A stretch of DNA of 64,000 nt from Geobacillus kaustophilus (GTDB lineage: Bacteria; Bacillota; Bacilli; Bacillales; Anoxybacillaceae): contig NZ_JYBP01000003.1 in assembly GCF_000948285.1 (NCBI RefSeq), positions 1,240,001 to 1,304,000 of the forward strand, read 5' to 3'. The position numbers and the translations under genes are program-made. Of the stretch, positions 29,037 to 37,634 are shown one piece after another (positions within the stretch are counted from its first letter, which is position 1; every line of letters starts with the position of its first letter). A model generated the notes under the pieces. That model worked only from the letters and a program-made list of their open reading frames with translations. It searched no databases and was not told where the DNA came from.

Positions 29037-29609
29037 TCATTGCGACGACTGCACGATTTTGATATGCTCTAAAATCGTTTCGTACGGCACATCTTGCACG
29101 CCGCTGTACGTCTGAACCACTTTTCCGTCCGGCCCGACCAAATAAAAGCTGGTGCCATGCACGACTTGATCGCCATTGGCCGGCTTTTGCACGATCGTTT
29201 TAAAGCTTTTTTGCGCCAGCTCGCTGATTTCAGACGGGCTGTATCCGGTCAGCAAATGCCAGTTTGATAGGTCGTCTGTAAATTGTTTCGCATACGCCGC
29301 CAGTTTTTCGGGCGTATCGACTTCCGGATCAACGCTGAAGGAGACAAACTCGACATCCAGTCCTTCTTTCTTTGCCATTTGTTTTAATTTCGCCATATGG
29401 GCCGTCATCGGCGGACAAACGGTCTCGCAGTTTGTAAAAATAAAATCGGCGACCCACACTTTTCCTTTTAAGTCGCGAAGCCCAAACGGCTTGCCCGTCT
29501 GATCGACAAACGTAAAGTCCTCCACCGGCCAGTTTTTGGCGTCCGGAATCGTTTTTCCGCACGCCGCCAGCAAAAGAACAACGAGAAAAAGCGCGATTCG
29601 TTTCCACAT
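29037..29609 (-). CDS. ypmQ: SCO1/SenC-type copper protein, YpmQ-like
   Basis: A 190-residue lipoprotein (lipobox LLAAC17) with a thioredoxin fold. The copper ligands are Cys61 and Cys65 in NCETVCPPM and the His in VVHGTSFYLVG. Family members deliver copper to the CuA site of cytochrome c oxidase on the outer face of the membrane. The ATG at 29609 is behind AAGGAAGGA. First gene of ypmQRS; the gap to ypmR is 74 bases. Confidence 0.9.
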   Translation of the reverse strand: MWKRIALFLVVLLLAACGKTIPDAKNWPVEDFTFVDQTGKPFGLRDLKGKVWVADFIFTNCETVCPPMTAHMAKLKQMAKKEGLDVEFVSFSVDPEVDTPEKLAAYAKQFTDDLSNWHLLTGYSPSEISELAQKSFKTIVQKPANGDQVVHGTSFYLVGPDGKVVQTYSGVQDVPYETILEHIKIVQSSQ

Positions 29610-29663
29610 CGATGGATCCTTCCTTTTCGACAAAAATATGTTGATGCCGCACAACAACGGCGT

Positions 29664-30066
29664 TTATTCATCAAGCGCCGCTTCCTCCGTGTAGTACATG
29701 AGCGCCAACGCCCCAGGATCGGTGTGAATGGAAATGACCGTCGTTGTTTCAACGATGTCAATCGGTGAATAGCCGATGATGTCTGTCACCGCTTCCTTGA
29801 GCCGCTCCGCCCACCGAGGAGCATCGGCATGGTCGATGGCGATTTTCTCTACCCGTTTGGCCCCTTGTTCCTCGACAAGACGGCCCGCCAAATGGGACAC
29901 CGCTTGCGAAAAGCTGCGAACCTGGGCAACCGGCGTATACAGCCCGTCAACCAGAGCGGCGATCGGCTTATGTCAAATGAAGCGGAACGACTTCAACGCC
30001 GTGCTCGGCAAGCACCGAAAACAGCACATCGACCGTTGAGTCGGTTACAATTTTGATTGGTTTCAT
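29664..30066 (-). pseudogene. degV family gene with a large internal deletion
   Basis: The ATG at 30066 opens MKPIKIVTDSTVDV and about 30 residues of a DegV fatty-acid-binding protein, then hits TAA at the junction near 29970. In another frame the sequence resumes as KPIAALVDGLYTPVAQVRS and runs through the conserved C-terminal SIHTDPGALALMYY to the stop at 29664. Only about 130 of the usual 280 residues remain, so the lipid-binding protein is lost. The 3' part alone is open for 78 codons but starts inside a domain. Confidence 0.85.
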
Positions 30067-30205
30067 TCGCTCACTCCTAATACTGATGATCTCGTTTCCA
30101 TTATATAATGAAACCGGCAAAAATCCTACCTAAAAACGTCCATGAGCAAGCTTGGCTCATCCCCAAGCAGGAACATCGCCCATTATGAACGATACCGGCA
30201 GAAAA

Positions 30206-30240
30206 AAAGTTGTTTTGCCGCCAAGGGCAAAACAACAACA
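30206..30240 (-). terminator. Terminator of ypmP
   Basis: Stem GTTGTTTTGCC / GGCAAAACAAC followed on the minus strand by seven T's. Confidence 0.8.
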
Positions 30241-30241
30241 G

Positions 30242-30493
30242 TCATGCATTATGCTTTAACGCCGTTTCTTTAAAGATCTGTTCATATACCGGCCATTTCA
30301 GCACTTTCTTCAAATGTTCGCGGAACGAGTAAACGGAACGGTTTGTTCTCGACCGATACACTTTTGCAATAAACGCCTCCAAGCGCAGTTGGACCATGAA
30401 TCGGTACGTATTCTCTTCCTCCAATACTGGAATTTCGATAATCTTGACCTTCTGCCCATACGCGTTTTGAAACTCGAGGCTTTTGAATAGCAA
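30242..30493 (-). CDS. ypmP: DUF2535 family protein, YpmP-like
   Basis: 83 residues starting TTG at 30493, giving the family opening LLFKSLEF and ending WPVYEQIFKETALKH, as in B. subtilis YpmP. The frame is open to 30538, but a TATAAT that looks like this gene's -10 lies in that stretch, so the longer start is unlikely. Function unknown. Confidence 0.75.
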   Translation of the reverse strand: MLFKSLEFQNAYGQKVKIIEIPVLEEENTYRFMVQLRLEAFIAKVYRSRTNRSVYSFREHLKKVLKWPVYEQIFKETALKHNA

Positions 30494-30552
30494 AATATCA
30501 ATCCTCTTTTTCACCGATTTACTTTTATTATACACCAATCCGGTGAAAAAGT

Positions 30553-30585
30553 ATGTCGGAATGCGGCGAATTTGTTCCGACTTTT
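30553..30585 (-). terminator. Terminator of ilvA
   Basis: Minus-strand stem GTCGGAA / TTCCGAC with a 12-base loop and five T's after a short gap, directly behind the ilvA stop. Confidence 0.65.
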
Positions 30586-30589
30586 TTCG

Positions 30590-31861
30590 TTAGATCAATA
30601 AATGGAACAAGTTCGGGTCTTTGTTCACTTCTTGGAACGGGAAGCCTTTTTTCTTCATCCGCTCGATGAGCGGCGCGTAGTCTTCGCGCCGTTTCAGTTC
30701 GATGCCGACGAGCGCCGGTCCGCTTTCTTTGTTGTTTTTCTTCGTGTATTCAAACCGGGTGATGTCATCGGTCGGCCCAAGCACTTCATCCAAAAACTCA
30801 CGCAACGCCCCAGCCCGCTGCGGGAAGTTGACGATGAAATAGTGCTGCAGTCCTTCGTAAATCATCGAACGCTCTTTGATTTCCTGCATCCGGTCGATGT
30901 CGTTGTTGCCGCCGCTTATGACGCAGACGACTGTTTTGCCTCGGATTTGTTCCTTGTAAAAATCAAGCGCGGCGATCGGCAGCGCCCCTGCCGGTTCAGC
31001 GACAATGGCGTTTTCGTTGTACAGCTCCAAAATCGTCGTGCATACTTTTCCTTCCGGAACGACGACGATGTCATCAAGCACCCCGCGGCATAAGGCGAAT
31101 GTCTTTTCCCCGACCGTCTTGACGGCAGCGCCGTCAACGAACTTGTCGATTTCATCGAGCGTCACCACATGTCCGCGCTCGAGCGCCGCTTTCATCGATG
31201 GGGCGCCAGCCGGCTCGACCCCGATGACTTTGGTGGACGGAGAAATGCTTTTCACATACGTCCCTAGTCCGGCCATCAATCCCCCGCCGCCGATGCTGGC
31301 GAACAAAAAGTCGATCGGTTCATCACAGTCGTTTAACACCTCGACGCCAATCGTCCCCTGTCCGGCAATGACGTATTCATCATCAAACGGATGGATGAAC
31401 GTCCGCCCTTCCGCCTCGGCGCACTTCACCGCTTCGTTGTATGAATCGTCAAACGTGTCGCCGACAAGCACGATCTCGACCATGTCTTTGCCAAACAGCT
31501 GCACTTGCGACACTTTTTGCCGAGGCGTCGTCGCCGGCATATAAATTTTCCCGTGCACGCCAAGCGCCCGGCATGAATAGGCCACCCCTTGGGCATGGTT
31601 GCCGGCGCTGGCGCATACCACCCCGTTTCTCCGCTCCTCATCGGTTAAATGCTTCATCCGGTTGTACGCCCCGCGCAACTTAAACGAACGCACGACTTGC
31701 AAATCCTCGCGCTTTAAGTAGACATTGCACTCGTAGCGCTCGGATAACAGCGGATTTTTTTGCAGCGGCGTATGGAAAACAACATCCTTCAGCGTATGAT
31801 ACGCGATCAAAATGTCCTCGACGTATACCGCCCCTTGCTTCCGTTTCAGCTGTTGTTCCAT
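30590..31861 (-). CDS. ilvA: Threonine dehydratase (biosynthetic)
   Basis: A 423-residue PLP enzyme that deaminates threonine to 2-oxobutyrate for isoleucine synthesis. PLP lysine Lys61 in RSFKLRGAYNRM, phosphate loop SIGGGGLMAG, and one C-terminal ACT-like regulatory domain (IVNFPQRAGALREF). One regulatory domain and this length fit the B. subtilis-type IlvA with isoleucine feedback. Monocistronic. Confidence 0.94.
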   Translation of the reverse strand: MEQQLKRKQGAVYVEDILIAYHTLKDVVFHTPLQKNPLLSERYECNVYLKREDLQVVRSFKLRGAYNRMKHLTDEERRNGVVCASAGNHAQGVAYSCRALGVHGKIYMPATTPRQKVSQVQLFGKDMVEIVLVGDTFDDSYNEAVKCAEAEGRTFIHPFDDEYVIAGQGTIGVEVLNDCDEPIDFLFASIGGGGLMAGLGTYVKSISPSTKVIGVEPAGAPSMKAALERGHVVTLDEIDKFVDGAAVKTVGEKTFALCRGVLDDIVVVPEGKVCTTILELYNENAIVAEPAGALPIAALDFYKEQIRGKTVVCVISGGNNDIDRMQEIKERSMIYEGLQHYFIVNFPQRAGALREFLDEVLGPTDDITRFEYTKKNNKESGPALVGIELKRREDYAPLIERMKKKGFPFQEVNKDPNLFHLLI

Positions 31862-31960
31862 GCTCTCGTTCCCTTTCTTTTCTAAGTTGTCTTTGATTTG
31901 TAGATTATATCACAAATCCGCAAAAAGAAAAGGGAATTTTCGAAAAGTTTTTGAGTGAAG

Positions 31961-32038
31961 ATGGGCTGGCTCGCGATCATCGCGATTATCCCGCTTTACC
32001 GGACGCTTCCGCCGGCCGGATTCACGCTTTTGGACTGA
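31961..32038 (+). pseudogene. Small remnant of a hemolysin III (TrhA/YplQ) gene
   Basis: A 25-codon reading MGWLAIIAIIPLYRTLPPAG resembles the sixth helix region of hemolysin III family proteins and then breaks off. No further helices of the family are found on either side. B. subtilis carries yplQ near ilvA, which supports a relic. The match is short and made by eye. Confidence 0.4.
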
Positions 32039-32176
32039 CGCCATCCGATGAGCGCCGTCCTTCCTGCTCGAAACCTCTCTCTAGCCGTCCTGCCAGACGG
32101 CAACGCGGCGAATTGTGCAGCATATGTACGGCGAACTACTTCTTCATGCGCAAGCGGACAGAAAAAACGACCGGCG
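32039..32176. other. Intergenic stretch behind the hemolysin III relic
   Basis: About 140 bases with a terminator-like hairpin at its right end. I recognise no gene. It may be decayed coding sequence, since the composition is like the neighbouring genes. Confidence 0.3.
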
Positions 32177-32193
32177 CTATGCCCGGTCGTCCT
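32157..32193 (-). terminator. Terminator of the DUF2512 gene
   Basis: Stem GACCGGGC / GCGCCGGTC followed on the minus strand by six T's; it overlaps the last codons of the gene. Confidence 0.75.
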
Positions 32194-32620
32194 CTTTTTT
32201 GAACTCTTCTTCCTCGGCAAATTCCGTCGCCCATCTTCCTTCATCATACCAGCGGTGCGCTTCTTCCCGTCTTGCTTCTTCGTGCACATGGTTTTCCATA
32301 TACAAATGGAAAAACGCTTCAACCGCCCCGATCGCCAAGGCGCTGAAAAACGCGCCGTATGCCATGTTGACGGACGGGGCAATGAGGGCAAAGCTGACCG
32401 GCCAAATAAGCAAAAAGGAAAGCGGCACGTCAAGAGCGGCAGCGACAAAATGGCCGACGCGCGGCAACACGAACAGATCGCCGATCATATAAGAAACAAG
32501 CGCCGTCACGATCGTCATGAGTGAAATCAAGGAAAGCGGGGCATCGAAGATCGTAAACATCGAAAACAAGACGACGCTCCAAGCAGCGAGCTTGACGACA
32601 AACGGAACGATATGTTTCAT
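32177..32620 (-). CDS. DUF2512 membrane protein, YndM-like
   Basis: 147 residues with four transmembrane helices in the first 110 and a charged, acidic tail (FAEEEEFKKEDD). Matches the YndM/DUF2512 family of Bacillales, of unknown function. Separate from dfrA by about 180 bases with a terminator between. Confidence 0.8.
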   Translation of the reverse strand: MKHIVPFVVKLAAWSVVLFSMFTIFDAPLSLISLMTIVTALVSYMIGDLFVLPRVGHFVAAALDVPLSFLLIWPVSFALIAPSVNMAYGAFFSALAIGAVEAFFHLYMENHVHEEARREEAHRWYDEGRWATEFAEEEEFKKEDDRA

Positions 32621-32717
32621 CGTCTTCCTCCATTTCCATTGTGGTTCTATTGATTATCGTTCCTTTTTCGCCCCGCTTCTATGCAGAAACACGTTTTCAA
32701 AATGTTCGGATCTCAAA

Positions 32718-32747
32718 CAAAAAGACGCCCCGTTTTGGGGTCGTCTT
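32718..32747 (-). terminator. Terminator of thyA-dfrA
   Basis: Minus-strand stem AAGACGACCCC / GGGGCGTCTT followed by four T's, 50 bases after the dfrA stop. Confidence 0.8.
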
Positions 32748-32799
32748 CGCAAACGTTTCGTACGCCAACGACAAACGCATATCCATGCCCGTGTCCCAT

Positions 32800-33294
32800 C
32801 TATTTCGCCTTTTTCCGCTCATAAATGATAAAGGCGTGTTCATACGGATTCTTTTCATCTTTCCCTCCTGGCGTATAGGAAACGATTTCCCATTCATCGT
32901 CAGAAATGGGCGGATAAAACGTATCGCCGGGGAAGGAAGCAAAAATTTTTGTCACATACAGCCGGTCGACAATCGGCATCGTCGCCCGAAACAGTTCGGC
33001 CCCGCCGATGATAAACACTTCATCAGCGCGCGATGCGATCCATTGCTTGACTGCCTCGAGCGAATGAAGCACAAGGCAGCCTTCCGGGCGAAACGAGCGG
33101 TTGCGCGTGACAACGACGTTATCGCGGCCGGGAAGCGGCCGACCGATCGCTTCAAACGTCTTGCGCCCCATCACGATGGCATGGCCCATTGTCACCCGTT
33201 TAAAATACGCCAAATCGGCCGGCAAATGCCAAGGCAAGCGGTTGTCTTTGCCGATCACCCGGTTTTCATCCATTGCCACAATGTGCGAAATCAT
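32800..33294 (-). CDS. dfrA: Dihydrofolate reductase
   Basis: A 164-residue DHFR that regenerates tetrahydrofolate, needed because ThyA consumes it. The proton donor Asp27 in LPWHLPADLAYFK, the NADPH loops GRKTFEAIG and VTRNRSF, and FIIGGAELF are present. ATG at 33294 behind AAAGGAGAGG. It follows thyA by 13 bases. Confidence 0.95.
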   Translation of the reverse strand: MISHIVAMDENRVIGKDNRLPWHLPADLAYFKRVTMGHAIVMGRKTFEAIGRPLPGRDNVVVTRNRSFRPEGCLVLHSLEAVKQWIASRADEVFIIGGAELFRATMPIVDRLYVTKIFASFPGDTFYPPISDDEWEIVSYTPGGKDEKNPYEHAFIIYERKKAK

Positions 33295-33307
33295 CGCGTC
33301 CTCTCCT

Positions 33308-34102
33308 TTACACAGCCACCGGTGCTTTAATCGTCGGATGCGGGTTGTAGCCGACAATTTCAAAATCGTCGTATTCGTAATCGAAAATGGACGGCGGCTT
33401 CCGTTTGATCACGAGCTTCGGCAGCGGGCGCGGCTCGCGCGTCAGCTGCAGTTTCGCCTGTTCGAGATGGTTTTTGTACAAATGGACATCACCGCCGGTG
33501 AAAATGAGTTCGCCGACATCGAGATCGCATTGCTGGGCGATCATATGCGTCAACAGCGCGTAGCTGGCAATGTTAAACGGCAGCCCTAAAAACGTATCAA
33601 CGGAGCGCTGCTGCCACATGCACGACAACCGACCGTTCGCGACATAAAACTGAAAGGCATAATGGCACGGCGGCAGCTTCATCTCGTCTAATTCCGCCAC
33701 GTTCCAAGCGCTCACAAGCAGCCGGCGTGAATTCGGATTTCGTTTGATCTCCTCGACGACCCACGCGATCTGGTCGATTGTTTTCCCGTCCGCCCCTTTC
33801 CATGAGCGCCATTGCGCGCCGTAAATCGGGCCGAGATCGCCGTTTTCGTCCGCCCACTCGTCCCAAATCGTCACGCCATTCTCCTGCAAATAGCGGACGT
33901 TCGTATCGCCTTTTAAAAACCAAAGCAGTTCATAAATGATGGAGCGGATATGCAATTTTTTCGTTGTCACGAGCGGAAATCCATCTTGCAAGTTGAAGCG
34001 GAGCTGGCGGCCGAACACCGACAGCGTGCCGACGCCCGTGCGGTCTTCTTTTTCGACGCCGTTTTCCAAAATATCCTCCAAAAGCTGCAAATATTGCCGC
34101 AA
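33308..34102 (-). CDS. thyA: Thymidylate synthase (ThyA type)
   Basis: A 264-residue enzyme making dTMP from dUMP with methylenetetrahydrofolate. Catalytic Cys in [23 protein letters not shown] near the start and [13 protein letters not shown] chose the TTG at 34102 because it gives the family N-terminus MRQYLQLL and has GAGGTGAG upstream; GTG at 34111 or ATG at 34126 are alternatives. Operon with dfrA. Confidence 0.94.
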   Translation of the reverse strand: MRQYLQLLEDILENGVEKEDRTGVGTLSVFGRQLRFNLQDGFPLVTTKKLHIRSIIYELLWFLKGDTNVRYLQENGVTIWDEWADENGDLGPIYGAQWRSWKGADGKTIDQIAWVVEEIKRNPNSRRLLVSAWNVAELDEMKLPPCHYAFQFYVANGRLSCMWQQRSVDTFLGLPFNIASYALLTHMIAQQCDLDVGELIFTGGDVHLYKNHLEQAKLQLTREPRPLPKLVIKRKPPSIFDYEYDDFEIVGYNPHPTIKAPVAV

Positions 34103-34161
34103 TGTTCTCACCTCACGCTCTATCATACCATAAAGCAACGCATGGTGAACCACTTGTCCAT

Positions 34162-34192
34162 AAAAAAACGAGCCTTTTACGAGGCCCGTTCC
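34162..34192 (-). terminator. Terminator of the lethal-factor-like protease gene
   Basis: Minus-strand stem CGGGCCT / AGGCTCG followed by seven T's; overlaps the end of the gene. Confidence 0.7.
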
Positions 34193-34881
34193 GCCAATCC
34201 GCGGATCAACGCATATGTTCTCGGCGCTGCCGCCCGCAACGTTTGCCGCGTCTTGTCGCTTGCATAATAATAGGCAAACGACTCGGCAAAATACTCTTCC
34301 GGATAAGTCAAAAAATAATATTCGCCAGGAAAGAGCCGCGGCGCCTCCTCCCGCCAAATCGCTTGAAATTCGTCCGTTTCATGAATGCGGTCAAATACGA
34401 TGTAATCGAGCGAATGAGCAAACTCATGCAGCTCCAAATTGACCGAGCCATGCCCTTTTCCTTTTTCGCTATGGCCGAGGCGGACAAGCACTAAATGCGA
34501 CCCACCGATGCCCGGCACGTCATCCCATGTTTTCGAACCCGGCATATAACCGCGCGGCGTTTTTCCGCGCAAATGGCGGGCCGTCGGCTCATCGGTGATC
34601 GGGCCGGTCAACAGTTGGATGTAAATATGGTGGTCCGCCGCCTGCTCTAAAATCGTGCGATCAATGCGGGCGAGCGTCCGGATCATTTCATTCGCTTCAG
34701 AGGCGGAAAACTCCGTCTCCGGCACGATGATGATGCGGCCAAGCACATCATGAGACGGAACACCCCTAAGACCAAGGCTGCTTTCTTCAAGCAGCACGCC
34801 ATGGGCAGCCGGATACGGTGAGAACGATAGAAGCGGAACGGCGAACAGCGCCGCCAACAAACTAGTGAACAGCCGTTTCAT
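34177..34881 (-). CDS. Secreted zinc metalloprotease related to anthrax lethal factor (ATLF-like)
   Basis: A 234-residue protein with a signal peptide (residues 1-26). The zinc motif is H152-EFA-H156 in [11 protein letters not shown], and further acidic ligands lie in [15 protein letters not shown] about 45 residues on, the arrangement of the M34 / Pro-Pro endopeptidase fold. In this family some members are toxins, others cut extracellular surface proteins. Here it lies alone beside ypjP; no toxin partner is seen, so a housekeeping surface protease is more likely. Confidence 0.8.
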   Translation of the reverse strand: MKRLFTSLLAALFAVPLLSFSPYPAAHGVLLEESSLGLRGVPSHDVLGRIIIVPETEFSASEANEMIRTLARIDRTILEQAADHHIYIQLLTGPITDEPTARHLRGKTPRGYMPGSKTWDDVPGIGGSHLVLVRLGHSEKGKGHGSVNLELHEFAHSLDYIVFDRIHETDEFQAIWREEAPRLFPGEYYFLTYPEEYFAESFAYYYASDKTRQTLRAAAPRTYALIRGLAERAS

Positions 34882-34972
34882 CGTGGTTCCCCCGCTTCTT
34901 TCAATCTATGAAAATCATATCATAGAACGAAGCGGGAAAAAACGCGCAAAATAAGGAAAGAACCGCGGCCTG

Positions 34973-35557
34973 CTACGTCCGCCAGTTCGGCGGCGTATTT
35001 TTTGACCAGTAGATTTTCCCGAGTTCATGATGGGCTTGAAACCCATCATCGCATGTATGATAGTGAAACTGAAACCAATATCCGTCTTGCGGCGGATGCT
35101 CGCGGCGGACGTGAAAGCGGATCAAATCCTCTCCCGTATCCGCCCGATACAAATGAAAAATGCGTTCTCCTTGCCCGCCAGACGGATTTTCCGAAACAGC
35201 CAAATAGCGGAGCTCCTCTTCCGGATAACGATCGGCAAGCTCGGCGATCACTTCTTCCATGCGCGGCAAAATGACGGCGCGAAACTCATCTTCAATGACC
35301 GGAGCGATTTTGCGGCCGAATTTTTCATGGGACTGGGCAACGGCCTTTTCCATCGTCCGCTCAATGAATTGAGCTCGCGTCAACGAAACCGCTTCCTCGG
35401 CACGACTTGTTGGACTGTGCTGCCAGTCGGAAGACGATGCATCATCTGACGGCGGATCTTTGGCCGCGAGCAGCGAAGCGGGCGGTGTGACGAGTCCAAA
35501 CGTGCAGACGGTAATGGCGGCAACAAGCGTTTTTCGAAGCCAAGACGGCAGCTTCAT
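34973..35557 (-). CDS. ypjP: YpjP-like secreted protein
   Basis: 194 residues with a signal peptide (residues 1-28) and the C-terminal signature HYHTCDDGFQAHHELGKIYW of B. subtilis YpjP. The ATG at 35557 follows GGAGGTG. As in B. subtilis it lies near thyA and dfrA. Function unknown; extracellular or wall-located by its signal. Confidence 0.8.
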   Translation of the reverse strand: MKLPSWLRKTLVAAITVCTFGLVTPPASLLAAKDPPSDDASSSDWQHSPTSRAEEAVSLTRAQFIERTMEKAVAQSHEKFGRKIAPVIEDEFRAVILPRMEEVIAELADRYPEEELRYLAVSENPSGGQGERIFHLYRADTGEDLIRFHVRREHPPQDGYWFQFHYHTCDDGFQAHHELGKIYWSKNTPPNWRT

Positions 35558-35572
35558 CGCCTTCACCTCCCG

Positions 35573-36757
35573 CTACCGCCGATCAGCGGCCGGAGACGCG
35601 AACAAGCCGGTCGCTTTTAATTTTGCGACCGCCCGGCGCAACACTTCTTCCGGCTGGACAAGGGCGATGCGCACATACCCTTCGCCGCTCGGCCCAAACG
35701 CGTGCCCAGGCGTCACAACGACGCCGGCTTGGTCGATGAGCGCCTTCGCAAACGAAAGCGACGTCCATCCGTCCGGAATTTTCGCCCACACGAACATGCC
35801 GGCTTGCGGACGGTCAACCGTCCAACCGATGTCAGCGAGTCCATCCACGAGCACATCGCGGCGCGCTTGATACATCATGCGGCTCTGGGCGCAAAAGCCG
35901 GCGCCATGGCGGAGCACTTCCGCGGCCGCTTTTTGCAGCGGCCAAAAAATGCCGTAATCCAAATTGGACTTGAACTCGGCAAACGCACGAATCACCTCGG
36001 CATTTCCGCATAAGTAGCCGACCCGGCAGCCGGCCATGTTGTAGCTTTTTGACAACGAATTGATCTCCACGCCAACGTCCTTTGCGCCTGGAACAGAAAG
36101 AAAACTCACCGGTTTGTTTCCGTCATAATACAGCTCGCCGTAAGCAAAATCGGAAACAACGAGGATATCGTACCGCTTCGCAAACTCAACCACTTCGCGA
36201 TAAAATGATTCTGTCGCTACGGCGGGCACCGGATTCCCTGGAAAGTTAAGAAACATGATCGCCGCCCGTTTGGCGATGTCCTCCGGGATCGCACGCAAAT
36301 CCGGCAAAAAGCTGTTTTCCTCCCTCAGCGGCAGAAAATACGGCATCGCTTCCGCCATCGCCACCCCCGCCGCATACGCCGGGTACCCGGGATCCGGCAA
36401 TAGAATGACATCCCCCGGGTCAGCGAACACCATCGGCAAATGAACGAGCCCGTCTTGTGACCCGATCACGTACGTCACTTCCGTCTCTGGATCGAGCACA
36501 ACGCCATGCGCCGTCCGATAATAATCGGCGACCGCTTCATGAAACTCGCGAATGCCCTTTAATGTGTAGCCGTACGCATTCGGCTCGTTGGCGTAGCGGG
36601 CGATCGCCTCACGCACAAACGGCGCCGGGGGCAAATCCGGGCTGCCAACGCTCAAGTCGATCCACTCGTCATGAAGGTGGCGCTGCTTTTGACGATACGC
36701 CGTCAACTCGGCGAAAATCGATGCCGAAAACGCGTTCATTCGTTTCGCTTTTTTCAT
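35573..36757 (-). CDS. Class I/II PLP-dependent aminotransferase
   Basis: A 394-residue fold I aminotransferase of the LL-diaminopimelate/alanine aminotransferase type. The PLP lysine is in NSLSKSYNMAGCRVG; NFPGNPVPA and DFAYGELYYDG hold the usual Asn, Asp and Tyr contacts. Usual family length. Substrate cannot be told; B. subtilis relatives such as PatA/YugH-type enzymes vary. It precedes ypjP by 15 bases on the same strand, so the two may be cotranscribed. Confidence 0.85.
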   Translation of the reverse strand: MKKAKRMNAFSASIFAELTAYRQKQRHLHDEWIDLSVGSPDLPPAPFVREAIARYANEPNAYGYTLKGIREFHEAVADYYRTAHGVVLDPETEVTYVIGSQDGLVHLPMVFADPGDVILLPDPGYPAYAAGVAMAEAMPYFLPLREENSFLPDLRAIPEDIAKRAAIMFLNFPGNPVPAVATESFYREVVEFAKRYDILVVSDFAYGELYYDGNKPVSFLSVPGAKDVGVEINSLSKSYNMAGCRVGYLCGNAEVIRAFAEFKSNLDYGIFWPLQKAAAEVLRHGAGFCAQSRMMYQARRDVLVDGLADIGWTVDRPQAGMFVWAKIPDGWTSLSFAKALIDQAGVVVTPGHAFGPSGEGYVRIALVQPEEVLRRAVAKLKATGLFASPAADRR

Positions 36758-36849
36758 TTCGTCTTCCTCTCCCTTGACAAGACAAAAACTGCATTTTCTT
36801 TTTGCTTTTGTTGGTATATACTTTTATCATAGTTCCGAAAGAAGACACC

Positions 36850-37165
36850 CGCTTCAACCGCGTGAAGGTTGCAGCCCAGCGATCAGCGACAAATGGATGT
36901 CGGTTGGCGTCAGCCAAAACACATGATAAAATCAAGGTATATCATGTTCTTTGTGAACTGGATATAGGGGGTTGCATGGAGAATATCCAATGCGAAAACC
37001 AAGCAAAGCCTTCCATGCGTAAAATATCCAAGGCGCGAAAGAACTCCGAATCGTCGGATGCCTAGGGTTGGGACGACCCGAAGTCACGCTCAGGGAGACG
37101 AAAGAATGCTTTCGTCGTGGAACTGAGAAGCTCCCACTTCAAGCAAAGCGAAGTGGGGGTAGTTC
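36850..37165 (+). mobile_element. IS200/IS605-like non-coding relic with subterminal palindrome
   Basis: A stretch of about 300 bases without a credible gene but rich in short inverted repeats (for example GACGAAAG-AATG-CTTTCGTC at 37098-37117), ending in the palindrome CTCCCACTTC / GAAGTGGG (37131-37155) and TAGTTCAC. This layout resembles the 3' ends of IS605-family elements, where tnpB or iscB guide (omega) RNA is made. No tnpA, tnpB or iscB frame is present here. Left border not determined; call rests on resemblance. Confidence 0.45.
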
Positions 37166-37228
37166 ACATGAATAGTGTATCATAGATTCTCAGCGAAAAT
37201 ATAGACAGAAAGGCGGGAAAAATGAAAC

Positions 37229-37303
37229 ATGAACACGATCTTTTTTGCGGCCAGCCTCATTACATTGCTTTACTTTATTTATAGTTGTATCGCCAACGCC
37301 TAA
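37229..37303 (+). CDS. Possible 24-residue membrane peptide
   Basis: An ATG at 37229, preceded by AAGGCGGG at rather long spacing, opens 24 residues dominated by one helix (IFFAASLITLLYFIYS). A strong hairpin follows (37326-37357). It may be a small membrane peptide or chance. I do not recognise it. Confidence 0.25.
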   Translation: MNTIFFAASLITLLYFIYSCIANA

Positions 37304-37325
37304 ACGCTCTTGGCGATCCATCCAG

Positions 37326-37357
37326 CTCCCTTGGCATTCTGTTGGATGCGAAGGGAG
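37326..37357 (+). terminator. Hairpin, possible terminator
   Basis: Stem CTCCCTTGGCAT / ATGCGAAGGGAG followed by TTT; follows the possible small peptide gene. Confidence 0.4.
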
Positions 37358-37377
37358 TTTGCGCATGAAAACGACAA

Positions 37378-37403
37378 AAGGAGCCCCGCATCGGGAGCTC
37401 CTT
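37378..37403. terminator. Terminator of the YuzL-like gene
   Basis: Stem GGAGCCCC / GGGAGCTCC flanked by A and T runs, directly behind the small gene's stop on the minus strand. Confidence 0.75.
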
Positions 37404-37404
37404 T

Positions 37405-37536
37405 TTAATCGATTTTTGTTTTTTTGCGGGCAGAGTCAAGCTCGAACGCGCCTGTCTCCGTCTCCGTCGTGCCTTGCCCTCGAACATCTGGGGCGCTGAC
37501 GCCCGTTTTCGAACGATCTTTTTTCCGCTTCGGCAC
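37405..37536 (-). CDS. YuzL family small protein (43 aa)
   Basis: Starts GTG at 37536 with GGAGGTGA six bases upstream. The 43-residue product is hydrophilic and basic at the ends (PKRKKDRSKTGVSAPDV at the start, ARKKTKID at the end), the pattern of the YuzL family of small Bacillus proteins of unknown function. It has its own terminator and lies behind the bacilliredoxin gene. Confidence 0.7.
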   Translation of the reverse strand: MPKRKKDRSKTGVSAPDVRGQGTTETETGAFELDSARKKTKID

Positions 37537-37634
37537 GCCCGATCACCTCCGCCCTTATCGTTCCCGCCAACGCGCCGTTGTATGCGGAACGAAAGCGAAT
37601 CAACGCAAGCGGTTCGCTCCTCGCTCGCACCGCA

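Noticed and set aside
36802-37065. 87-codon open frame over the IS605-like relic
   Set aside because: No ribosome site, no hydrophobic or catalytic pattern, and the DNA is full of stems typical of a structured RNA.
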